Shown piece by piece: positions 10,840-22,518 of a stretch of 64,000 nt of DNA. The notes under the pieces were generated by a model. That model ran no database searches. It was not told the DNA's origin and saw nothing but the letters and a program-made list of their open reading frames with translations. Every line of letters begins with the position of its first letter. The stretch's first letter is position 1. This DNA comes from Epiperipatus broadwayi (Eukaryota; Onychophora; Udeonychophora; Euonychophora; Peripatidae): positions 3,160,001-3,224,000 of the forward strand of contig JAQFVV010012446.1 of NCBI GenBank assembly GCA_028023455.1. The letters are read 5' to 3'. The translations under genes were made by a program, and so were the position numbers.

Positions 10840-10938
10840 AATAATCTTATTACAAAAAAAAAAAATCAAGTCAGACGTCACATGACCAGCTTGTTAAGAG
10901 CGTATTTGTGAGCTCTATATATAAGAATAATCTTATTA
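10840..10938 (+). mobile_element. 73-bp truncated relative of the hammerhead elements, 13-bp target duplication
   Basis: AATAATCTTATTA flanks it at 10840-10852 and 10926-10938. Between them lie only the two ends of the family: A-run plus ATCAAGTCAGACGTCACATG on the left, then CAGCTTGTTAAGAGCGTATTTGTGAGCTCTATATATAAG on the right. The ribozyme is missing. The intact target duplication shows either that insertion tolerates an internally deleted template or that a later clean deletion occurred. Confidence 0.85.
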
Positions 10939-11637
10939 TAAAGTGAAATCTATGTGATAGAATTTAAATTGCACTATAATAATGAACAGGATAACAAAAA
11001 TCAACAATAAGAATTTACGCAAAGAAAGGTCTCTAGATGATAAGAATGAATTTCATTCATTGTATTTAAATGCAGACGATGTATAGGCACATTGTGGAAC
11101 TGGTATAGATTTGAGATAATTTTTTAAAAGAGTAAGTAACGTTGAGACAATAACTCTATAAGTTTCTAAAATCATATTCATCAATACCCAGTTAAATAAA
11201 AATGCATAGATACAAGATAAGGATCTCAAACTCTGAGTTGTCAATACCCATCGATTCTTATCCTTTTAAAGCAACTTGTGCATAAGAACACTTTGTGTTT
11301 CCTTTTCATGAAATATAAATGCCAGCCTGTTCATTTGTATGCTATTAGAATAAAGATAAAAAGTTAACTTTTCATTAAGATTTTTATGTAAATTCATTTT
11401 ATATGAGGGCTTCTTAGAGGGGATTTGAACTCAGACTTTCAAGCTCCCTTTAGTCATCAACTCTAATTATATCTAGATTAAAAGCATATATAATATACCT
11501 GTATTTAAATATAAGAGTTTCTTGTAATTCTGTGTTTCAGATTTTCAATTTTCATTCATAAAAATAAAATAGACATTCAATATATTCATTTACTTCTTCA
11601 TTAAAACATTTTAGCACCATCTAAAGCAAGCTTGAGT

Positions 11638-12034
11638 AATAAGTGATTATCAGATATATGTAAGATCCCTATCCTTAATATTTAAATCCTTACCCTTAGC
11701 ACACTTTCTGGTTCTTGCCTTTATCAGTGAAGCCCGGGATTCAAAGCTGGAAGAAATGCAAATATGCATCTGGAAAATGCATTTAACTTCATTTTATCTA
11801 TCAAGCTAACAACTTAAAAAAATCAAATCAATCAACAGTTTCAAACTCAAGCTAACTTTTATCTAGACAGATATAATGAAATTAACGGTAATTAATGGAT
11901 GCAAATTTGCATTTTTTCTAATTTTGGATCTAGGGCCTTTCTGATAGAGATTAAGGGTGAGGAATCAAACTGAGAATGGAAATTTAAATATTAAAAATAG
12001 GTATTTCATATGCATCTGGTAATCAGCGATTATC
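11638..12034. mobile_element. Old foldback with hammerhead relic
   Basis: An imperfect target duplication (AATAAGTGATTATC at 11638-11651, AATCAGCGATTATC at 12021-12034, two mismatches) brackets two degenerate arms. On the minus strand of the left arm, CTTCACTGATAAAGGC..ACCAGAAAGTG near 11705-11735 resembles a hammerhead core with G8 and C15.2 lost. AAATGCAAATATGCATCTGG in the left arm is echoed by GGATGCAAATTTGCATTTTT on the right. The divergence is greater than in the other copies, so this is an older insertion. Confidence 0.6.
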
Positions 12035-12117
12035 CAAATTTATACCAAATGGCGCTAAACTGGAGATCTACTTTTGCCGAATTAGATTGCCTAAGATGGA
12101 TATTTGGTAATTTGTTG

Positions 12118-12273
12118 TTATTAACTTATTTATTAAACCACTTAACATCACATGAGTAGGCACTAGATAGGGATTTTATGCACAAGCCTTCTGGCATCAA
12201 TTGATTACTCTGGTTAGCACAAGGTGGCACTACTATATGGAGAGTTTTTGCCTGTTTATTAACTTATTTATTA
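12118..12273 (+). mobile_element. 120-bp hammerhead-family remnant, 18-bp target duplication
   Basis: TTATTAACTTATTTATTA is exactly repeated at 12118-12135 and 12256-12273. The insert joins the outer end AACCACTTAACATCACATGA directly to GAGTAGGCACTAGATAGGG and the closing GGCACTACTATATGGAGAG, so the ribozyme and one arm are deleted. This is the longest target duplication seen here. Confidence 0.85.
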
Positions 12274-13850
12274 TTAAATTCTATTATTTTTCATTTGCAA
12301 ATCCTTCAAATAAATAAAAGTAAAGATCTGTATGACAATAAACTAATTTATATTATTCAAATGCAAACAAAATTGGCATTTCTATTTACTATGAGCCTAA
12401 AACTATCACCAAAAAAAGATCAAATAGGTACTTTCCAGATTAGCTTACATCTTACTATTAATTCTGATGAACACTGCCCCCTTTTTTAATTATTTATCAT
12501 TTAGAATTTTCACAATATTGTATCGATTATATACACAAATAGTTTTAAATATTAAAAATAAAAAGACACATTCACAATTATTTCTTAATTAATTAATTCT
12601 GACTCCACAAAATTCTTTCAAGTTTGAATTTTATTTTTTTAAAGTCTTACCTTAATTAACTTTGCAATTAATTCTGCACCCTTCGAAGTAAGGCAATTAT
12701 TAATTAAATTGAGAGAAGTGATTGACAAAATGTTTTTCAGACTGCTAGCAAGCACTAAAATAAATAAATAAACTATTAAACAATAATACAGTATATTAAA
12801 ATTCAACAATATAAATTATAAGTACATTAAGTGTAAAGCAGGTTTATTGACTCCAAAGTCTCCTGCAGCATGCATTGATAGAGAAGTTTGTTGCTGCTTT
12901 CAAATATAAAATGTTGCTAAAGTTAATATTTAAGTATAAATTAATAATAAAAAAAAATTTATTTTTTTTTGAATGAATAGATTGAAAGTCGATCTTTCAA
13001 AACAGATCAATCATTTCATAAATTATGCATTAAAATGTGTATTTTTTAAAAATTTACTCCTTGCAATATTCCATTCAAAAATATATTCTCTTTCAGAGGC
13101 ACATTTTCAGATTTCTTATATTTTAAAATTCATATACCAGTCTATATTTTGAAAAATAAAAATAAATGTAACAATCAAAATAAAAAAATTATGAATTTTT
13201 TAGGTTACATATTAAATGAATTATATCACATTCATATATAAATAGTTATATAGTTACAATAATGAAAATCTGGCAATTGATATATCAGCTTTTTTTTTTA
13301 ATTAGAGTTAAATTACATGGGAAAGAAATGTTTCAAATTTTCTCAACCAAGAGATAGTTCATTTAAATATATTTTAAATTTAATCTTGAATACATACATT
13401 AAAAAATAACAATAGGAAATACAGTAAATAAATTAATATATTATACATTTTAAATATGAAATTAAAAACACACACACACACAGTTTAGTAAATAGCTATT
13501 AATTAATACCGTATGCTTAAATGAAATGTCATGATTCTATTTCCTGTTTTAGAGTGTATCATATGTCTGAATACTTTTCATAATTTGTGATTTCCATTTT
13601 TTTTCTTAAAAAAGAGAAAAACTGGCACTTATAATTCCTAACTTTTTTAAATACTATTTCCACGTTATGGATTGTTTACTTTATAAATCAAACGTATTTA
13701 AAATCTAGCACAAATATACCAGTAGAAAGCAAAAAAAAACCAGGTAAATTTTTATTTTTGGATCATAATATAAAAATTGTTTAATATGCAAAATGTATTG
13801 AGAAAACAAATTTAATATTTGTATAAGCTTTCAGATGCACATGAGTGTGA
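12274..13850. other. Anonymous AT-rich stretch with small microsatellites
   Basis: I see no element or gene that I can name. A short (CA)n tract lies near 13470-13482. The 64-codon frame at 12295 starts in the family-flanking DNA and shows no domain. Confidence 0.4.
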
Positions 13851-13889
13851 CAGAAATGGAACATTTATAATGACAGGAGGGAGAGAAAG

Positions 13890-13970
13890 ATATAGAGTTT
13901 TGCCTGTTTTAACAACAGTTATACACAAGCATAAGAGGAGGTAGTCATGTGATGTTTATTGGCTTATAAT
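13890..13970 (+). repeat. Fragment of the hammerhead foldback family (outer end)
   Basis: TAGAGTTTTGCCTGTTTTAACAACAGTT, then CATAAGAGGAGGTAGTCATGTGATGTTTATTGG, matches the central and outer-end text of the element at 42.49-42.56 kb. No ribozyme and no target duplication were found. Confidence 0.55.
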
Positions 13971-14104
13971 CTATTAATCCTAAAAAAATCATTAATCTGA
14001 AATGGCTTAAAAATCAAAAGGATTGGATTAATGGCATTGCAACTATGTGGGTTTATAAATAATCAAAATTTAAATGATCAAATTTCAATATTAAAATGTT
14101 TCCA

Positions 14105-14695
14105 TAATGTTGCCGTCTATAATCAATTTAAAACAGAATTGAAATAGACAACTCACTATAAATAAAAATATTATTTAATACATCAATCTGCTTTTCATTC
14201 GTTAATGGAACCTTTTCAAGATGTTTCGTTTTACATAGTAACATGACCAATTAAACAAATGAGTAAACATGGTTAAAGATCGAGCACAATTAATAGGAAA
14301 ATGAATAATGTTAGAAATCTATTATTGGATACTTGTTATAATTTTAAAAATAAAAGGAAAAAGTTATTATAATTTTTTTTAGATTAATTGTAAATATATA
14401 TTATGGGAGGGGGAGCAGGAGATTGTAATATGTTTAATCATTTTTCATGTACATATATGTATTTTATTAATTATATTTAATGTATATATTTTAATAATTA
14501 TATTTATTGTAATGTAATGTAAATAATGTCCATTGAGGGAGTTGCTGTAGGGTAAGTGGTCATGTGATTGTGTAAAAAGAAACATCTTAAAAAAGTTCCA
14601 TTAAGGATGAAAGCCGGATTGATATATTAAATAATATTTTTATTTATAATCAGTTGTCCATTTCAATTTTGTTTTAAATTGATTATTTTTAATTT
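14105..14695. repeat. Foldback with ~140-bp arms
   Basis: TATAATCAATTTAAAACAGAATTGAAATAGACAAC..TATAAATAAAAATATTATTTAATA near 14115-14185 returns in reverse complement near 14620-14690. Inside, GGAACCTTTTCAAGATGTTTCG mirrors AAACATCTTAAAAAAGTTCC. The spacer is about 290 bp and has no open frame. It is probably a non-autonomous foldback element of unknown superfamily. Confidence 0.65.
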
Positions 14696-15049
14696 TAACA
14701 TAACCTAAATATACCAACAGTAAAAATAATAATAAAAAGATCAAATTTAAGTCCCAATAAAGTTACTGTACTCTCAGTTTTACTAAAAATAGCTTATTAT
14801 TTCACAAAGATTTTTGCAGGGACATAAATTTACTGGTTTGTTTAATGAGGCAATCATTATTTCATTTTATTTTATAATGTTTGGTAATGTCTCACTTTTT
14901 ATGCTTAAAATTGTTTGTTTTCATTATAATTATTCTTATATTTTCTATTTTATTTTATTCTTTTTCACAGATGTTATTAGAACTTTCGAAAGATGTTTTA
15001 TACTTGGTGGTGACTGAAAGGTTGTGATGAAAGTAGTGCAGTAGTAATT

Positions 15050-15180
15050 ATATGTTGAATTATTACCATAATCTAATGTTTCTTGTTAAATATCTTTAGA
15101 AAATTTCAAACTTTTCAAATATATTTAACTGTCAGTAATAACATACAATTAACCTGAGTGCTATTACTAACAGATGAATA
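15050..15180 (-). repeat. Fragment of the tRNA-headed foldback family (tail part)
   Basis: TATATGTTGAATTATTACC, TTTAGAAAATTTCAAACTTTTC and AACTGTCAGTAATAACA match the outer tail of the family at 9.64 and 49.86 kb. The head and core are absent. Confidence 0.5.
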
Positions 15181-15815
15181 TACGTAGACATTTAACAATA
15201 TTAGACGATGGAGACAGTCAAACATATAATTACTATCTTTTATACTTATTTCCAAATAGACCTAATGCATATCACTAGCTCAAACTTTAAAAATAAAATA
15301 CCCCCCCCCCCTTCACCAAACATTATCTATTTCAGCAACACTACTTTGTGAATACTTATTGGCTATGCTGTTTGGAAAAACATAACATTTGGAGGGGGAT
15401 GGGTGATTTGACATTTTATTTACAAATATTTTAATTTTTACTTGGATCTTAATAAATATGTTTGATATTTAAATTTTAAAACTGATATAAGCAAAAACAA
15501 AAGTTGATCACAATTGCTGAAGTAAATCACAGTTACATGATTTTATAATTGGATAAAAAAATCAGGAAAATAATGGAGTAGAAGTGGCTTACCAATTGTC
15601 CACCAAAAACTTTAATATCAAAGACAGGAATTTAGTTCTCATCATATGCTTGTATGATCTTTAACAATATGTAGTACATCTACAATAAAGTAATGATAGC
15701 CACTATTACAAGATTCATAAAGTATTAAAATTTCTTCCCACTTCTTCGTCTTATTTGCATTGATTATATATATATATGTAAAATAAATAAAATGTCCGTT
15801 AATTAAAAACAAAAT
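15181..15815. other. Anonymous stretch with a poly-C tract
   Basis: Nothing recognisable apart from a run of about 12 C at 15300-15311 and a (TA)n tract near 15765. Confidence 0.4.
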
Positions 15816-15819
15816 TGTA

Positions 15820-15960
15820 ATTATAAATGAAATAATAAATTTAACGGTTTACAAACTATTATAAACAATCCTTAAAATCCGCAGAAGTACTTCTTCGGAT
15901 TTTAAGGATTGTTTGTAATAGTTTGTAAACTGTTAAATTTATTATCTCATTTATAATATA
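15820..15960. repeat. Near-perfect 140-bp palindrome
   Basis: The left arm AATAAATTTAACGGTTTACAAACTATTATAAACAATCCTTAAAATCCG (about 15828-15881) is complementary, with very few differences, to CGGATTTTAAGGATTGTTTGTAATAGTTTGTAAACTGTTAAATTTATT. The centre is CAGAAGTACTTCTT, so the loop is tiny. It would form a cruciform or hairpin. High arm identity suggests recent formation. Confidence 0.85.
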
Positions 15961-15965
15961 TATAA

Positions 15966-16262
15966 ACAATATACTCCTTATTTAACACTTTACAATACAA
16001 CTTTAACATATGATTTATTTCTTCTTGTTTGCAATTTCAACGTTTTTAAAATGTCACTTATGGTTTTTTATATGTGGGTATATATTTGAATATATATATG
16101 TATGTATTGGTATATTTATATATACGTGTGTGTATGGTTATTAATTGTATATGTTTAAATATTATAGCTCTGATGATGACTGCAGGGCAGTTGAAACTGT
16201 AAGCAAAAAGAAATAAATATGTTAAAGTTGCATTGTAAAGTGTTAATTAAGGAGTATATTAT
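15966..16262 (+). mobile_element. Foldback with hammerhead-like core, abutting the palindrome
   Basis: ATATACTCCTTATTTAACACTTTACAATACAACTTTAAC at the left end mirrors the right end 16215-16262. In the right arm, AGCTCTGATGATGACTGCAGGGCAGTTGAAACTGTAAGC at 16166-16205 has a CUGAUGA core, a stem II (GACTG, loop, CAGTT) and GAAAC, followed by TGTA. It is the same motif family as the palindrome at 51.6-52.5 kb. The left arm has lost most of this motif. The family is hammerhead-like but less canonical than the GTC families. Confidence 0.6.
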
Positions 16263-17489
16263 ATAAGATTTATAAAGGTAATACCTTTTCAACTCATCTA
16301 TATTTAAATTCCAATCATTTGCAAAAACTAAAAAAAAATCATACTCCATTTGAGATGATAGTTTTCATTATTTGACTGATGGATTATTGCTCAGTTGTGC
16401 AATAAAATGTGTGAAGAGTGAAACGATCGAAATTGAAAAATCAAAGAGGGCTGGTTCATTACAAAAAAGGAATATATAATGAACCAGAGAACAAATAGTA
16501 TCAAATCAGCAGAAAATGGTTTTTTTTCTGCAGAATAATTACAAATATGATGCAAAAGTGTTGAAAGTATATGTGATGCTAATAATTTAATAAACATATT
16601 TAAACTGACTTATTCTTTTTATATTTACAAATGCATCAATTAAAAATAAATGTTTTTTTTTAATAAAAAAAAAAGATAAAATAAATTATTAAATTTCATT
16701 AGTTTCAGTTTTTATTTCGCATGCAAAAATAACACAAACATACTTAAAAGCTTTAATGTTGGAAAGAGAATAATCAATGATCAAATATGGGAGATTTGAT
16801 CTATCATATGTTAAGTTTTACCGGAGAAAATGCAAAGATAATTGATATTATTGGAGAGATGGGCTTACTATAAATAGCTTCTTAATCTTCTAACGATGGT
16901 ATACTAAACTTTGATGAAGATAAAAATAGTTATATCATGTTACAAGTATTATTGAATATATTTTGTATAATTCTTATCTTGAAATAATTGGTAATGTTCA
17001 AGTCTATGTGCAAAATCTGAATTTTTATTAGGAATCAATGGTATTACATCATAAATTTTGCTGTTTTTATTACAGTATTATGATTTACTGAATAAGTAAA
17101 ATATTTTCGTTTTTAATGGCTTCTTTAAAAAAGACCTATATGATTGCTTATTTCCAAAATGATAAATTTTATTGTTATAAAAATAGAACGTAAAACTTTT
17201 GTTTTCTTTCAAAAAATTTAAGTTTGGATATTTTGTTAAGATTCAATTTTTAACTACATAAAATACTCCACACATTTTGTTCTTTTTAAATCGGGGTTGA
17301 TTATATAAACCATTTGTTTTTTTAATATCCTTATGAATATTCCATTGTAATCTTCTACATTTTGACAATATAATTTGCATAAAGATGTAAAAAAAATAAA
17401 TGACTGGTGTAATAAATTACAAAATGTACAGAGTATTTTATGTGGTAAAATTAATGGGGGCCATTTTGAAAAGAAAAAGGAAGAGGAAA
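16263..17489. other. Anonymous AT-rich stretch
   Basis: I see no gene or element that I can support. It is the flank into which the LINE at 17501 inserted. Confidence 0.45.
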
Positions 17490-17500
17490 GCTTATGTATT

Positions 17501-17888
17501 CATCATCATTATCAACCATTATCAATCCACTGCAGGATGAAGGTCTCTCCAAGTTTAATCCATCTTCTCCGATCTTCAGCTTCTCTTCTCTATATCACCC
17601 CTGCACACTTTCTTATTTCATCCATCCATCTCACATGTGGTCTCTTTCTGGGTCTTTTACAATCTCTTGGAATCCAGTTTAAAATTTCAATTGTCCATCT
17701 ATTATCATCTCTTCTAGCAATATGTCCAGCCCAACTCCACTTCAATCTTTTAATTTTTTCAATGAGGCCAGTAACACCTGTTTGTTCTCTTACCCATACA
17801 TTGCGTTTTCAATCTCTTCTTGTTACTCCCAACATACATCTCTCCATAGTTCTTTGAGTGGTCTGAAGTCTCTGTATTGCTCTTCTAT
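17501..17888 (-). pseudogene. C-terminal region and 3' end of the split RTE LINE
   Basis: The minus-strand text continues the protein on the far side of the LTR element. It corresponds to the M-L-G-V-T-R-R-D, W-A-G-H-I-A-R-R, R-W-M-D-E-I blocks that are clearer in the 35.1-kb copy. It ends in the ATGATGATGA tail at 17501-17510. The plus-strand 160-codon frame here is a shadow. CTAT at 17885-17888 is the left target duplication of the LTR element. Confidence 0.85.
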
Positions 17889-20492
17889 TGAAACAGTAAG
17901 ATTCGTATTCGAATCTTAAGTTTCACCTTTTTCTGTCGTCTCTCACTGACCGGTCTATCCCGCCCAGATTTAAACTTTTTGGTATCGAATTGTGTGTGTA
18001 GCAATATTAAAAATGTATAAATATATGTAGAATTCAGCATAAACATGCACACATTTCGATCTCAAATTAAATGCAATAAATAGGGATAAAATAATATAAT
18101 TTAGATTTCTTTTAGTTATATAATTTTGTATAATTTTAATCATTTATTTTGGATTATAAAGTTCGTATTTATTGCTTTGATTAAATTTCGTTTAATAATA
18201 ATTCTAAAAAAATCTGATGTAATATTTAATTAAAAGTTAAAATAATCTTATGTTCCCTTTTTGTCTTTGAAATTTAAAAGCATCGGTCAGTGACAGATAA
18301 TAATAATTCAAGAAAAATTCCCCAAAATGTAATTAGTAAATGTAAAATGTAAACAATAGAACGGCAGCTTTCTTTAATTAAAAACCAACAAAATGCATTG
18401 ATTATCCTCAGGGCAGATTAAGTAGAACCTAAAAATATCTTAACAAAAATGTGAGAGATCAAGATAAGAAAAGAGGCCATCTTAGACTTGCTGGAGACAT
18501 TCACTTAAACTTTAGCTTTGCTCTCGATCACTGAGAGTCTCCAAAATATAAAAATAATTTGTTCCTGCCAAGGTATGACCGAGTAAAGCACCTAGATTAT
18601 TCTCCATCAGGAGATGGCCTATCGGATGCCGAACTTTCCATTGCCCATCATAAATTCACCATGAAGATCTGCTGCCTGAAATAAATGAAAAAGCTGCTGC
18701 TGCTGTGAAATTAAATGAAATATCTAAATACAAGAAAGACTTGCCACTCATGAACTTTTTGCTGCTAAACTAATGGAATCAGAAAACTTCTTATAAAACA
18801 GGTACCTGTCTGTGTTCAAACTCTAGAGTACTCTAATAATATGATATAGCTCTTCTTCATACTACTTATCTAAATTATAAAATGTAAAAACTACCATATG
18901 TATAACTAAAACAGAATAATTAACTTAATGTGTAAATTTCTCTACTAATCTAGCTTACCTCATTCTATCTTGGGTGCGTATTTCTAAAATCTACATTTTA
19001 TCTATATTTATTATTTAATTATTGCATGCTCACAATTGTCTCTATTTTCAAAGTTTAAATCTATGATCGTTTGAAACAGTGAATGCGTGTCACATTTTCA
19101 TTAATATGTACTTCGTCGGGCCGAGGCAGAGACCAGCCCGACATTCTTATAAACCATAACTAACTGAACTTTCATAGAAATCGACACGCATTCAGTGCAT
19201 CACTTATTGTAATGCAGGGTCTACTACTTCGCAAATGGCTGACGTATTAGTTATAATAATTCCCAATTTATATAGGTTTTGTCTTTATTAAATCATCATG
19301 AATAATTCCAGAAAATTACATTTCTTTGAGAGTCACCAATGTTCTTTAGTAATTGTTGATAATGTAGGGCCGAATTAGAAATCTATTTAAATCTTATCAT
19401 AATCGTTTATACTTATACATGTGTTACGTTTTAAAGACGCGATGACCCATTCTGCCGTGAAATTTCCGGATTCTTCAGGGTTGAAATTAACCCCAGTCAT
19501 CCTACACAAGCGGGCATAATGGGTGCTCCCGTAGGACTTGACGTCATGCAGCCAGCCGGCAAAACTGCGACATGGACCGCTTGTCCCTGGTTATGCTTAT
19601 GTGACACCTTACTTCATCGGGCCGAGGCAGAGACCAGCCCGACAGTCTTATAAACTCATTCGCGGCATTGCAGTTTCAATATACTGCCATTCCATATCGC
19701 CTTTCTAAAGCGTACCACATGTTCCTTTACTCAATTCTATTATTCTATATATCACTCCGCCTCTGCATTATCTTCATAATTCACTCTCAAATAAATGTTT
19801 GCCCTTAGTTATAAATAAATATTTTCATTAAATAAATATATGTCTGTCGTTACTCTTATAACCCATACTTTAGATTCTTGCATTGCAAAGGTGTAAATTC
19901 CCCAAGGCATGCATTAAAAATACTTACTCGAGAATTTTAGGTAGCTAGATTATGCCTTCAAATAAGTGAATTCCTTTTGTAAACATTTCAGTATCGGAAA
20001 TACTGCTACTGAAATCCTCAATATAAAATAATGTCTAATTAAATAAATGTATTTTTTAAAATATAATCATGTCGCAAATTCCGCTACTGAAGCTTTGAAT
20101 CCCTAAAATATTATTAGTAAATGATTTTATTAAAATGCATTAATAAATAATTTTAAACTATATGTCTGCAGTTACGTTTCATTTATTCGATACCCATTCT
20201 ATATAATATTTCCTCGATTACATAAATATGAATGTTTAATTAATATTAGTTTGATTATTGGCTAACTCGAGAATAAAATCATGAATCTCTTGCATATCCC
20301 TGACCACCGTGCCTAAGGAAATATTTACTAATGTCGCATCAGATGCGTTGTTTCATGGATTGTATTGTGGACCGATAAACTATGTTCGAACTCAGTACCA
20401 CGGGTGGCTTCGCTATTCGATGGTGCTGCTGTTCTGTATGGTGGTCGAATTCTGCATTATGTTTACGAGTCACACGTTTTCTGACTGTTACA
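17889..20492 (+). repeat. 5' LTR (2,604 bp)
   Basis: It runs from TGAAACAG to CTGTTACA. A GC-rich promoter-like portion lies at 19430-19690. It includes TGACGTCA (19539-19546), a perfect CRE-type site, and the block GGGCCGAGGCAGAGACCAGCCCGACA followed by CTTATAAAC. That block also occurs about 500 bp upstream at 19117-19150, so the promoter element is duplicated inside the LTR. The strong GC contrast with the surrounding AT-rich DNA and the TATA-like TTATAAAC suggest the U3/R boundary region; this is inference. Confidence 0.9.
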
Positions 20493-21165
20493 TAGTTTAA
20501 TTTTTTTTTTAGCGTTTGGCGCTTTCCAACGTGGAGCTTTCGATACAAAAAACCCATATATACCCTGAGCAAAATATAACGCATATAAATTTCTTTTAGC
20601 ATTCGTTACTCGAGTTAGCTAATTATTCTATATATATATGATTTTGTTTTGGATAAAAATAATGAAAAAAAATAATAAATCGAGTGAAATAATGTGGGTC
20701 GAGTAGATGAAAGGACAGCAGGTGTAATAACAAATTTAAGGAAAGCAGAGATGTGTGTGTAAGTTAAAAAGGAACAAAAATACTCGGATCTAATGAGATA
20801 TTTTTTTTTCTATATATATGTCAAAAAAAAAGTAATCAGTCATTAAATGAGAAAGCAAGTAGCATTGAATTTTTTATTAAAACACCGTTATATATATAGC
20901 ATAGACAGCAGAAGCTTGTTATATATGTTAATAGTAAATATTTTGTTAAAGTACAAATATATATATCATAGACAGCAGTGGCTTATTATACGCGTTACCA
21001 GTAGTTCGCTATAATATATATGTTAAATATGTTAAACGCAGCAATATAGAGATAGGGCAATGTAGAGTAGGTGAGGGCAGCGAAAGAAAGAGTGTTATAG
21101 GGCCAATATACCGGTGGGGAGTAGTCAAATGGTAATAGTATAAAAAAATAAATCATATTAAGAAA

Positions 21166-21714
21166 ATGGAATCAGAAAATATTGATATACAGCAAGAAGA
21201 TTTATCTGAAGCTTTGGAGTCGACACCCGAGCGAAGGGAAGCTCCGCAACAATACAGAGAATCAATGGACTTTAATTTCAAGTTCATTGAGGAAATACTC
21301 AGACAGAATATGCAAGAAATGAAGAAAATGTATGAGGAGGAAATGAGAAAAAGAAGAGATGAAGAATCAAAAGAAAAGATAAGACTGAGAGAATATCAGG
21401 AATTTAAAGACATTATGTGGAGAGAGTTAGAAGCCATAAAGGAACATTTTGGAATATCCCCAGCTAGTAAAAAGGAAGAAGAGATTAAAGATATGGAAAA
21501 GGAAAGGAAGTCAGAGAGATCAGACGAACCGATGATAGTAGAAGAGCAAGCAGGTAGTGTAGTAAATATGAAAAAGTGTGATGAGCAAAGAAACCTCATT
21601 CCAGCCAATGAAGGCCCACAAGAACCGTTGAGTGAAAGCAGTAAAAAAGAGACGAAGATGGACACCAGCATGACACCAACACGTTTGCATTTTGGTAAAG
21701 CGGATCATTACTGA
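21166..21714 (+). CDS. Gag-like coiled-coil protein of the LTR element (182 codons)
   Basis: The frame starts at the first ATG after the leader (AAGAAAATGG, a good start context) and ends at TGA 21714. It is rich in E, K and R. Residues about 55-110 form a heptad-like charged helix (E-E-E-M-R-K-R-R-D-E-E-S-K-E-K), and an E-P-M-I-V-E-E segment follows. I see no zinc knuckle. Its position just after the 5' LTR suggests the N-terminal part of Gag. It is cut off from the rest, since pol 3' sequence follows within 20 bases. It could be a whole small Gag, but truncation by the internal deletion is more likely. Confidence 0.6.
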   Translation: MESENIDIQQEDLSEALESTPERREAPQQYRESMDFNFKFIEEILRQNMQEMKKMYEEEMRKRRDEESKEKIRLREYQEFKDIMWRELEAIKEHFGISPASKKEEEIKDMEKERKSERSDEPMIVEEQAGSVVNMKKCDEQRNLIPANEGPQEPLSESSKKETKMDTSMTPTRLHFGKADHY

Positions 21715-21731
21715 TCAAGACGCCATTACCC

Positions 21732-22057
21732 ATGGATGAACGTGAAATCAATTTGAAACTGACCGACACAAGGCACACCGCCGCCTTACAGAAAGGGCAG
21801 AATGGAAAATACGAGCAGATCAGAGAAGCCAACATTTCCAGGTCAGGAATTATGTTTGGGTACGGAACTCTCAACAAAGTAACCGAGATAAAAGAGTATA
21901 TAAAAAGTTCTTTCCTTTGTACCGGGGACCCTTTATAATTGATCGCACATGTGGCCCAAATGCATCTTTATTAAAAGATGGAGATACCATAAAAGGGACA
22001 TACAATGCCCGTAATCTCAAACCATATAGGTATTATCCACCTGACCCGGGGTTGTAA
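21732..22057 (+). pseudogene. 3' end of pol (integrase C-terminus) of the LTR element
   Basis: The frame from 21732 carries A-A-L-Q-K-G-Q-N-G-K-Y-E-Q, like the helix preceding the integrase C-terminal domain. A frameshift near 21905 moves to a frame with F-F-P-L-Y-R-G-P-F-I-I, the GPY/F-type module of Gypsy integrases. The last residues before TAA at 22055 are Y-Y-P-P-D-P-G-L. The upstream catalytic core is absent. The domain normally binds DNA or chromatin during integration. Confidence 0.7.
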
Positions 22058-22518
22058 AAATATTAGACTCTTAGGACGGATTAAACGTATATGAGAATAT
22101 TAAAACGAACTTGATATAATGAACTTGGTTGAATGGATTGTACTTTAGTCCAATAGGGTTTTAGATAGAAATTTTATTATATATATTATTGTTTTAATTA
22201 CTATTACTCTTAAAAATTTTTTTTATATTATACTAACTAATCCTATTCTAAGAATTTTTTATATATATACATTCAGTTAACTAATTATTACTATGATTTT
22301 AACCAGACACGGCCAAATTAGGCCATTTTAATTAAACTATAAATTCTAGATCCGGGTATATAAATTGTTCGTTGCTTCATGTAATCTCTGCTTTCTATAT
22401 TTCAATATATCTGTAAAAAAATAATTTTTTCGTATTTAAATTATGTAATGTAAAAATTTTTTTTCTCTTTCTTGCCTCCTTTGTTCTTCCTTAATTGTTC
22501 ACGGGAAGTACGGGGAAA
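22058..22518 (+). other. 3' leader and polypurine tract of the LTR element
   Basis: Non-coding AT-rich DNA after the pol stop ends in GGGAAGTACGGGGAAA immediately before the 3' LTR TG. This is the expected place and composition of the plus-strand primer tract. Confidence 0.7.

Noticed and set aside
17375-17919. Plus-strand frames of 62-160 codons
   Set aside because: They are shadows of the minus-strand LINE C-terminus. The minus strand matches a known protein family in the clean 35.1-kb copy.
20515-20535. Primer binding site TTTGGCGCTTTCCAACGTGG
   Set aside because: It resembles common tRNA primer sites but begins 22 bases after the LTR end, whereas such sites normally start within a few bases. 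Mentioned only as a possibility.
21396-21877. Minus-strand frames over the gag-like region
   Set aside because: They are antisense shadows of the charged Gag frame. Orientation is fixed by the LTRs and the purine tract.
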